Source: a virus. From it: DNA of 22,511 nucleotides. Made by a program: the position numbers and the translations under genes. The notes beneath the pieces were generated by a model, which saw nothing but the letters and a program-made list of their open reading frames with translations, had not been told where the DNA came from and ran no database searches. The stretch lies in the IMG/VR virus record IMGVR_UViG_3300025771_000212, positions 1 to 22,511 of that record, one strand, 5' to 3'. Numbering within the stretch: the first letter of the stretch is position 1; each line of letters opens with the position of its first letter. This document shows, in pieces, positions 13,604-21,100 of this stretch.

Positions 13604-14173
13604 ATGATTATGTATAAGCTTTTTTTAAACATAGTGGAAAGCATTAGCCGAAACATTGGTTATATTTATGTGCCTTTTAATAATCGAAAGATAAAGGCTA
13701 GGCACTATAGATATATGGAAAAGCGGCTAATGGTCGGTGATATAATACTATGTAAAAGCAATGGATACTTATCAAATTTATTTATTGGTAAATATACTCA
13801 TGTGGGAATATATGCGGCCCATGATACGGTGGTAGAAGCTACTCCCAAGGGTGGTGTTTTAAAAACTGACCTGATAGACTTTAGTTTAAAAAGAGATAAA
13901 GTTTTAATTTTAAGACCTAACTTTTTGACAGAGCCAGTTGAAAGAATTGAGATACAAGACAGGCTATATGAGCAGGTTGGCAAAGATTATGATTTTAGTT
14001 TTCAAGCGGATATTAAGGATTTTTATTGCTCTGAGTTGGCTTTATACGCTTATAAGAATCCGAAGCTAAAATTCAAAGATAGGTATGGAAGTCTGACTTT
14101 TATTCCTGATGATTTTATTGATTACATAGGAACAGAATTTAGGGTGATTTATGATTCTCAAAAACAAAAGTAA
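13604..14173 (+). CDS. Permuted papain-fold hydrolase, YiiX/NlpC-P60-like
   Basis: 189 residues with the layout of the circularly permuted NlpC/P60 (YiiX/YaeF, LRAT-like) group: LMVGDIILCKSNGYLSNLF, then catalytic His66 in KYTHVGIY, an acidic VVEAT (E78) and, C-terminal, Cys142 in DFYCSELALYAY. In the permuted group the His precedes the Cys, as here. These enzymes act on amide or ester bonds of lipids or peptidoglycan. It stands alone after the capsid terminator and overlaps the next small gene by 23 bases. The start may be the ATG at 13604 or the one at 13610; neither has a strong ribosome site. A virion-borne enzyme and an accessory host-acting enzyme are both possible. Confidence 0.75.
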   Translation: MIMYKLFLNIVESISRNIGYIYVPFNNRKIKARHYRYMEKRLMVGDIILCKSNGYLSNLFIGKYTHVGIYAAHDTVVEATPKGGVLKTDLIDFSLKRDKVLILRPNFLTEPVERIEIQDRLYEQVGKDYDFSFQADIKDFYCSELALYAYKNPKLKFKDRYGSLTFIPDDFIDYIGTEFRVIYDSQKQK

Positions 14174-14387
14174 AATGCACATTATTGTACACAATGGAAA
14201 AACATTTGAAAAGATTGAGGCTGGTGGCGTTTCTAGTGACATGCCTGAAAAAGTTGCACAAGAGCAATTGCAAAAGTTTAAAGGATTAGGTGAAGCTTTA
14301 GAGGTTTATGTTGAGAAAGAAAAACCTCTGACCAAGAAAGCGCCGAAAAAAGGCAAAGATAAAAAAATGGAAAAACTAGAGGACTAA
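14151..14387 (+). CDS. Small structural-region protein of unknown function
   Basis: 78 residues, ATG at 14151 with AGGGTG upstream inside the preceding gene's end. The N-terminal part (HIIVHNGKTFEKIEAGGVSSDMPEKVA) looks like a small beta fold; the C-terminal third is Lys-rich (KKAPKKGKDKKMEK). It sits just before the head-tail connector gene. Small basic-tailed proteins in this place occur in siphoviruses, but I do not recognise a family. Confidence 0.6.
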   Translation: MILKNKSKMHIIVHNGKTFEKIEAGGVSSDMPEKVAQEQLQKFKGLGEALEVYVEKEKPLTKKAPKKGKDKKMEKLED

Positions 14388-14388
14388 T

Positions 14389-15015
14389 ATGCCTTTAAAC
14401 GAAAATGCTTTGGTTGATTTAGACACGATGAAAAATTGGTTAGGTATTGACCTTCTCAATACTGACTTTGATTTTAAAATAGAATTGTTTATAAATTCAG
14501 CAAGCAAAAAAATAGAGACTTACTTAAACCGCAAGCTATCGAAGCGCCAATACACTGTCAGAAAAGACGGAGTAAGATCGGCTAAGATTGTGCTTAGGCA
14601 TTATCCAGTTGGTACAGTTACAAGCTTGTCTCTTAGCAACGATTGGGACTTCACAGAAACGGTGGACACTGCCAATTATATTTTTTCAGAAGACGGCGTT
14701 ATAACACTTAGGGAGCTAGTAGCAGGACGCGGTAACGCTAACATACAAGTTGTTTACGAAGCTGGCTATGTGACCCCTCTTAGTCCAATACAGACGGGCG
14801 AGGCTTTGCCAAGTGATATTGAGATGGCTTGTATTACATTTGTTAAGTGGCTTTGGAATTTAGACCATGACGAGAGAATGGGCATACAGAGCCGCGATAA
14901 GCAAAACCAGAACACTACCTACATAAACGGCATACCAAAAGAAATTTGCGATATGATCGAAGACCACAGACGGGTTGAGGTTACTTCTGAAAATGCAGTG
15001 ATTGAGATGTTTTAA
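14389..15015 (+). CDS. Head-tail connector protein, gp6-like adaptor
   Basis: 208 residues. The opening LVDLDTMKNWLGIDLLNTDFDFKIELFINSASKKIETYLNRKL is the helical pattern of HK97 gp6 / SPP1 gp15-type adaptors, followed by a beta-rich middle (YTVRKDG, LRHYPVGTVTSLSLSND) and the helical DIEMACITFVKWLWN typical of the family. It would form the ring below the portal. AGAGGA lies at good spacing before the ATG. It is followed without a gap by the gp10-like gene (TAATG overlap). Confidence 0.8.
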   Translation: MPLNENALVDLDTMKNWLGIDLLNTDFDFKIELFINSASKKIETYLNRKLSKRQYTVRKDGVRSAKIVLRHYPVGTVTSLSLSNDWDFTETVDTANYIFSEDGVITLRELVAGRGNANIQVVYEAGYVTPLSPIQTGEALPSDIEMACITFVKWLWNLDHDERMGIQSRDKQNQNTTYINGIPKEICDMIEDHRRVEVTSENAVIEMF

Positions 15016-15467
15016 TGGATATTGAAAAGCTTATAGCCAAACTAAAAAGATACGATAAAAAGATTGCATCTAATCAAATCCTTCACCGTATTGGTTTACG
15101 TCTTACCAATAGACTAAAGGTAGAAGTGACTAGGTTAAAAATAATTGATTCTGGCAGGCTTAGAAACTCTATTGCATACAAAGTAAGTGGCCAAGAATTA
15201 GATGTTGGTGTGTTTGGTGTGAGATACGCTAAATTCCATGAATTTGGCACAAGGCCAAGCACAAGAATGGCTAGGTTTTTACTTTGGAAGATGAGAAACG
15301 AAAGAGTCAAAAAACCCAGTAAAGGTGTGATTGAGTGGGGCGGCTATGGGAAAAATAGAACTGCTAGGATTAGACCTAGACCGTTTTTCTTTAATACTAT
15401 AGAATCTGAAAAAGATTACATTTATGACATGATGAAAGCTTGGTACTCGATAAATGCCGACACCTAA
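15015..15467 (+). CDS. HK97 gp10-like head-tail joining protein
   Basis: 150 residues. Features of the family are the DSGRLRNSIAYKV segment (about 45-57), VRYAKFHEFGTRPSTRMARF in the middle, and the RPRPFFFNTIE near the C-terminus. Proteins of this type act at the neck or tail side of the head-tail joint. Its end overlaps the next gene by 14 bases. Confidence 0.82.
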   Translation: MDIEKLIAKLKRYDKKIASNQILHRIGLRLTNRLKVEVTRLKIIDSGRLRNSIAYKVSGQELDVGVFGVRYAKFHEFGTRPSTRMARFLLWKMRNERVKKPSKGVIEWGGYGKNRTARIRPRPFFFNTIESEKDYIYDMMKAWYSINADT

Positions 15468-15897
15468 CATTGACAGAGCAATTTTAGACGCAATGCAAAC
15501 GACACTTGAGGCTTTGCCTTGGGTTAGATCCGTTGAGTCTGAAGATATAAAAGTCGCTTTTGATAGTGATGAGTTTGAAATTCCTTATGTGCAAATATTT
15601 GGAAATGGTCAAAGGTTTAAGCACGAAAGAAATGGGCGGGTGAAGGTTGATTGGTCTATTATTGTTGAGTTGGTTTTAAAAGAAGATCGAAACGGATCTT
15701 ACAATCAACGTGTTCTTATGGATAGAAGACAAGAGATAGAACAAGCAATTGGAGCCAATGTCCGATTGGGTATACCAGAGGTAATAAATGTGTTATATTT
15801 GAACAATCTTGACGACATTGGATTGGTTCGACCGTTTTACGTTACTCAAATGGAATTTAATGTTGAGTATCATAAAACATATTCTGGATTTTGCTAA
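15454..15897 (+). CDS. Tail completion/terminator protein
   Basis: 147 residues with an alpha-beta plan: an N-terminal helix (DRAILDAMQTTLEALPWV), paired strands (FEIPYVQIFGNGQRF, DWSIIVELVLK), a helix (RVLMDRRQEIEQAIGA), and a final strand VTQMEFNVEYHK. This plan and the location between the gp10-like joining gene and the tail tube fit the tail terminator that caps the tube. The sequence shows no obvious ribosome site, so it is probably translated by coupling with the overlapping upstream gene. Assignment is mostly by position and fold plan. Confidence 0.65.
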   Translation: MPTPNIDRAILDAMQTTLEALPWVRSVESEDIKVAFDSDEFEIPYVQIFGNGQRFKHERNGRVKVDWSIIVELVLKEDRNGSYNQRVLMDRRQEIEQAIGANVRLGIPEVINVLYLNNLDDIGLVRPFYVTQMEFNVEYHKTYSGFC

Positions 15898-15934
15898 GGA
15901 CTAGCGCAAATTATTTTTTCAAAAGAGGTAAAAA

Positions 15935-17167
15935 ATGGCAAAAAATTATGCAAGTTTGTATAGTTCAGCGTTAGATTCATCGGCATTGAATCAATCGCTT
16001 TACGTCAAAAAGGAAACGGTTAACGGTACGATGATTGCACCAACAGATTCAGACTTTACTTTTGTATTGGCTGGTGGTTCGATGTCATTCTCTCAACCGC
16101 AAGAAAGCTCTCCGCATAGAAGCGGAAGACATAACAACAACACAATCTTGAAAAAGAAGACGCTAGAGTGGTCATATCCTACTTATGTAAACATAGACAC
16201 TGGTGTAGCGGCTGGAGCTACAGAGGTTGAAGATGGAATCAAGGTTCTTTGGGAATCCGCACTAGGTAGAGAAACTATTGATGTTACTGGTTGTGCTTAT
16301 GATTCAGCCAATGACCCTAGCACTACTTTTACAATTTTTGAAATTGGCGATATGTGGTGTAAGCAAGGCTATGGGTGCTTTGTTGATAGTGCCGAAATTC
16401 AGTTGGTCGGTGATGGAGAATCCCAAATTAACTGGAGTGGAATGGGTGTAGAGTCTTACCTAGTTGGTATGTCTCAATCTGTAATTGATAACAACGGTGG
16501 AAACACCGTAACGGTAGCAGCGGGAGAAGGCAAACGCTTCCCAGTTGGCTCAATGGTTATGCTTGTTGAGTCAGACGGTTTAACACGTTCTGCGGATACT
16601 CCAAATGGTTCGCCTAGGTTTGTTACGAGTGTTGCGGGTGATGTTGTAACGCTTGACGGCGCTGCATTAGCTGACGCTGACGGATCGGTAACACCTGTTT
16701 ATTTGGTTTACTACGAGCCAGAATCACCTGTAGGGATTGATAATCCCCAAACAGGGCTTGTTGGTGATTTTATTTCTGCCTCTATGGGTGGGCAGTGTGT
16801 TCGTAATGCTACAATAAACATTGCAAACAATCATGAGCCTGTTAACTACTGTTTTGGTACTGATGCTCTTTCTGGTTCATTGTTTGTACCTGCTTCAAGA
16901 CTAGAGGTTTCTGTTAGTGTTGAAATAAACCTTAACAAAGAAAATGTTGGAATTTACAACGACATTCAAAACTTTGTAGACCAAGACCTTCAGTTTATCT
17001 TGGGAGATTCAACCACTAGACATTTCCAGGTAACACTTCCAAGAGTTGAATTTACAACACCTTCTATAGATGTACCTGAAAGTGGTTCTATCCCTGTGAC
17101 GTTTGAAGGTATTGCTTACCAAACAGCACTAGACGCGGCCAATGAGATTGAGGTAAAATATCTCTAA
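15935..17167 (+). CDS. Major tail tube protein
   Basis: 410 residues with AAGAGG six bases before the ATG. Mostly beta-rich, with features of siphovirus tube proteins: NQSLYVKKETVNGTMIAPT near the N-terminus, SSPHRSGRHNNNTILKKKT in the stretch that precedes tube strands, and a C-terminal DVPESGSIPVTFEGIAYQ. Position before the frameshifted chaperones and the tape measure fixes the role. It is longer than the usual 150-250 residues; the middle part (GGNTVTVAAGEGKRFPVGSM to VYLVYYEPESP) looks like an inserted beta domain that may decorate the tail surface. A strong terminator follows the gene. Confidence 0.82.
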   Translation: MAKNYASLYSSALDSSALNQSLYVKKETVNGTMIAPTDSDFTFVLAGGSMSFSQPQESSPHRSGRHNNNTILKKKTLEWSYPTYVNIDTGVAAGATEVEDGIKVLWESALGRETIDVTGCAYDSANDPSTTFTIFEIGDMWCKQGYGCFVDSAEIQLVGDGESQINWSGMGVESYLVGMSQSVIDNNGGNTVTVAAGEGKRFPVGSMVMLVESDGLTRSADTPNGSPRFVTSVAGDVVTLDGAALADADGSVTPVYLVYYEPESPVGIDNPQTGLVGDFISASMGGQCVRNATINIANNHEPVNYCFGTDALSGSLFVPASRLEVSVSVEINLNKENVGIYNDIQNFVDQDLQFILGDSTTRHFQVTLPRVEFTTPSIDVPESGSIPVTFEGIAYQTALDAANEIEVKYL

Positions 17168-17200
17168 GCTTTTATTCATTGCTCCATTTACTCTATGTAG

Positions 17201-17231
17201 AGAGAAGTCTTTTCAAGGCTTCTCTTTTTTT
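17201..17231 (+). terminator. Rho-independent terminator after the tail tube gene
   Basis: An 11-pair stem (17201-17211 with 17215-17225, one T-G wobble), TTC loop, then seven Ts (17225-17231). Confidence 0.92.
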
Positions 17232-17238
17232 GTATACT
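17210..17238 (+). promoter_or_regulatory. Promoter candidate overlapping the tail-tube terminator
   Basis: TATACT (17233-17238) with TTTTCA (17210-17215) at a 17-base spacing. The -35 lies inside the terminator stem-loop. It could drive the chaperone and tape-measure genes. Confidence 0.4.
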
Positions 17239-17279
17239 TCAAGCAATTATCATAAACATTTTTTTAAGGATTAAAAAAA

Positions 17280-17747
17280 ATGCCATTATTCTTTTCTGCA
17301 ATTAAATCAAAAGAAATTAGAGTTGTTTCACAAAAAGACGATGCTTTAACCGAAGACGTAACACCTGAAGTTTATCAAGAGTATTTGAAAGATTTGGACG
17401 AATCAAAACTAACTTTCAAAGAAGGCGAAACACCGACATATTTTGTTTTAAAAACAGCCGGATCACAAGAAGAGATTTTAAGACAAAAAGACAACATGGC
17501 TAGCCTTGCTATGAAATCAAAAGATACTGGTGAAATGCCTATCTATTCTATGATGCTTGCAACGGTTCGAGTTGCGTTAAAGGATATGGTTACAAACGGA
17601 GAGAGTCAGATTTTAAAAGATACTTCTGGACTAGCTTCTGAGGAGTTTATGACTTGGCTAGTTGCTAATGACATTATCACAGACTTATTCACTGCTTTAG
17701 AAGGGCAAAGAGGCGCAACGGATCAAGAAATACTTAAAAAAAAATAA
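17280..17747 (+). CDS. Tail assembly chaperone, gpG-like short form
   Basis: 155 residues from the ATG at 17280, with AAGGA (17266-17270) nine bases upstream. The protein is soluble and mixed alpha-beta, with a helical C-terminal half (FMTWLVANDIITDLFTALEG) and an ending ILKKK encoded in the A9 run. As in lambda gpG, it is the abundant product and lies between the tail tube and tape measure genes; it would coat the tape measure during tail assembly. A fraction of ribosomes can shift into the -1 frame at the last codons and make the long form. Confidence 0.82.
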   Translation: MPLFFSAIKSKEIRVVSQKDDALTEDVTPEVYQEYLKDLDESKLTFKEGETPTYFVLKTAGSQEEILRQKDNMASLAMKSKDTGEMPIYSMMLATVRVALKDMVTNGESQILKDTSGLASEEFMTWLVANDIITDLFTALEGQRGATDQEILKKK

Positions 17748-18199
17748 GTGCGATTATTGATCTTAATTTTGCCGACCACGCAAAACTAAAAAAACAAGGC
17801 AGAAGTTTTAATTGCTCAACATGCAAGGTTTCTCACTTGAGAAGATGCAAAGAAGACAAATGGGATTTTAACGAAAAAGATTCAAATGTTTTTCCGATGT
17901 ATGTGCATCAAGGTGGAACTTTGTATGGTTTTTGCCCCGCTAAAGCCACCTGGGATAATGAGGCCACAGAGATTTATAAGACGTTAATTGTCTCAAGGGA
18001 GTGTGGTATAATGTTATCAAACGGTGGAATACTTGAACAGCCAGCATGGTTTATAGATTTACTCTCATGGTTCACAACTAGATACGACCATGAGAAATTT
18101 GCGTCAAGGGCTAGAATGGTTTTGGGCGACGGTAAAAACGCTGCAAAAGGGCAAAATAACAATGGCAGTAAACACAGAAGAACTAAATATAAAAATTAA
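17280..18199 (+). CDS. Tail assembly chaperone long form (gpGT-like) made by -1 frameshift
   Basis: Joined reading: zero frame 17280-17744, then -1 frame from 17744 to the TAA at 18197-18199, giving about 306 residues (155 + 151). The extension frame has no start of its own before 17837, is closed by a TAA at 17735-17737 just upstream, and so can be entered only within 17736-17744, exactly the A9 run. The extension carries NCSTC (C179, C182), RRC (C190) and GFCPAK (C219), which could form a zinc site. By analogy with lambda gpGT, the T part would bind tail tube protein and bring it to the tape measure. The 3' end overlaps the tape-measure ATG by 38 bases. Confidence 0.8.
17736..17744 (+). other. 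A9 slippery site for -1 frameshift in the tail chaperone gene
   Basis: Nine As read as AAA AAA AAA before the zero-frame TAA (17745-17747). The heptamer A-AAA-AAA (17738-17744) is in the correct register for -1 slippage. Transcript slippage on the run is an alternative route to the same product. Confidence 0.8.
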
Positions 18200-21100
18200 G
18201 ATAAACAACAGGCAAGCTAAAAAGTCTGTTGATGGTTTACTCAAAAGCCTCGGTGAACTTACTACTGAAGTAGACGGTTTAGAAACCAGTGTAAAAAAAG
18301 GTGGGAAAGCTAACCAAAGTTATAGCAATTCATTTTCAAAAATAGGTGCAGCGGTTATAGAAGCTAATCAAGCTTTAGATTTAGCATCTAGGGCTTTTCA
18401 AGCTGTATCTAATTCAGTTGGCAGGACTGTGAGAGCCTTTACAGATTTTGAAACTGCTTTGGTTGGTGTTCAAAAAACGTCTAATCTTTCTGACAATGAA
18501 ATAAAAAACTTTGGATCTAACATTTCTGATTTATCCAAGACTATACCAGTAGCAACGACAAGGCTTCTAGCTTTCTCACAAACAGCTGGGCAGTTAGGTG
18601 TTGAAGGCCAAGAAAACTTAGAAAACTTTGCAGAGACAATGGCTAAAGTTGAAACCGCTACTGACCTAGCGGGTGATACAGCGGCCACAGCATTTACCCG
18701 TATTTTAACAGTTACTCGCACTAGCATAGATGAGATTGATGAATTTTCTTCTGTGATTGTTAGGCTTGGAAATAACTTTGCAGCTACCGAGTCAGAGATT
18801 GCAAGGATGACAAACGAAGTAGCTAGGTCAATTGGTCAGTTTGGGGCTAGTGCTGATGAAGCAGCCGCTTTAGGTACTGCAATGAGAGCGATTGGAATTA
18901 GGGCAGAACTTGGTGGTAGTGCTATCGGTAGACTTTTAAGAACTATGGAATCCTTAATTAGAGAAGGAGGCCCAGGATTAGAAGAGTTAGCCAGAATTTC
19001 GGGAGTTACTTCTAAAGAATTTGTTGAAGGGTTTGGTGAAAATGCTACCGATGCTCTTTTAAAGTTTTTAGAAGGTTTAAGCCGTACAGATTCAGCGGCG
19101 GCGGCTTTAGAAAATTTAGGTTTAAAAGGCGATGAAATAAATAAAGTCATTCCCCCATTATCAGAAAACTTTTCATTGTTTGCAGAAGCATTAGGCATGG
19201 CCAGAGACGAGATGCAAAACGCTACAGCTCTCAACGAAGAAGCAGCTAAAGCATTTGCTACGACAGGCTCAGAGATACAATTATTTTTTAATGCTATTAA
19301 CAATCTTGCGGTTTCCGTTGGTAGTGTTTTATCTCCATTCCTTACTAGCCTCTTATCAGTGTTATCAAGTTTAGCAAATGGAATTGCTTTTGTAGTCGAA
19401 GAACTAAGAGAAGTTTTAATTGTCTTTGGAGCGGCTGGACTTTTAAGGGCTTTGCCTTTAGTCATATCGGGATTTGGGGCTTTAAAAACAGCAATTGCAG
19501 CAACTACTGTCGGTGTTTTTTTAAAACAGTTTTTAGCTATACCATTAGCGATGAAAGCGGTTTCAGCTAGTTCAACTTTAATGACGGGTGTTTTAACTGC
19601 AAACTTTGCAGCAATAAGAGCAGGTGTTTCAGGACTAATTGCTTCATTTGCAGCACTAGCAAGAACACTACTTTTAAATCCTTTCACATATATTATTATA
19701 GGCGCAGCCGCTTTAATAAAAGCACTATCTGACCTTCAAAGTAACTTCGAGTTTTTGACAGATCTTTATGAAGTTTTTGTGCCTGCTTCGGATGAAATAA
19801 ACAAGAGCATAAAAGAAACAGAGGCACAGGTTGGATTTTTAGAAAAAGCATTTAACTTACTACAAAAAATTATAGTTGCTACCATTGGTGGGCTTGTAGG
19901 ATTGATGGGTAGATTTGTCGGTCTTTTTTCGGATCTTCCCATAGTTGGTGGTTACTTTGATGGGCTATCAAAAAGAGCCGAAGCATTCATGAACAAAATG
20001 AAAATTGTTTATGATGAGATAGGGAAGGCAAAAGAAAAAGTAGAAGAGGTTTCAGCCGAGCCTGTAGTTGATAATACCTCTATTAGTGGTAATGCTTCTA
20101 AAGATTATGAGAACATAAAAGATCTTATTAAGAACTTAAACGATCAGACTAAAGAAATCAGAAATGAACTAACAATAAGTAAATTTATAGAAGATTCTGA
20201 TGATAAAGAATTATCAAGATTGCGGATTTTAAATACTTTAAAAACTGAAGAACTTGAAACAATCAGAAAGCAAATAATAGAATATAAAACAGACATAAGA
20301 CTAAAACAACAAGCTTTCGATGCTTTGATAAATCTAAGACAAGCCACTCAAGAATATTTTAGGGTTCAAGAGAGATCTTTCATTACTAAAAGAATAAACA
20401 TACTAAAAAAAGAAATTGAAGAATTAAATGAATCATTAAAAGAAAGCAGAGAAATAATAACAGGTTTTAACGATAATAATTTTGAAAAAATAGTTAAAAG
20501 TTTTAGAAAAAAAAGAGAAGACCTTGTAAAAGAGCAAATAGAAGCTTCAAAAAAAGAAGAAGAACTTATAAATAAAATAGAAAATTCAATAAAAAATAGA
20601 ACACCAAAAGAAACCGTTTCAAAGCTACAAGAGGAATTAAAATCTCTTAGAGATAAAAGAATTAAATTGTTTGTAGAGCTTGATGTAAATGAGGAACTTC
20701 TTGACTTAGCAATATTTGCCGAAAAACTAAACATGGCTAATGAATTTGTATCGGCAGCCGGTAGCGGAGCGGATGCAATGGTAACAAAAACAGTTGATGC
20801 TATTGGTTCACTCTATGGCCCTATAGGTCAATTGGTTGCTGGCATTGTTAACGTAGTCAGACAAGGTTACAAAGCAATGTATGACCTGTCTAAAGGTTTC
20901 ATTGACATTATGATAAACCTTCCACAGGTGTTAGGCGAAGGTATCATGGGACTTGTTGACGGTATTTTTGATGCTTTAATTGCTGCATTTTCAGACCCGG
21001 ATAGAATAGCAAGGATGTTAGTTGGATTGGGTACTGGTATTATAAATGCGATTACTAGCGCAGTAAGAAAACTTCCACAGCTACTTATGAAAGTTTTAAG

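Noticed and set aside
18836-19687. A 283-codon open frame on the minus strand within the tape-measure gene, and several more minus-strand frames from 20144 to 22420
   Set aside because: They mirror the codon pattern of the tape-measure gene, whose frame is open over the full 4350 bases and has clear tape-measure motifs. The minus frames encode low-complexity Ser/Ala/Pro-rich products without ribosome sites.
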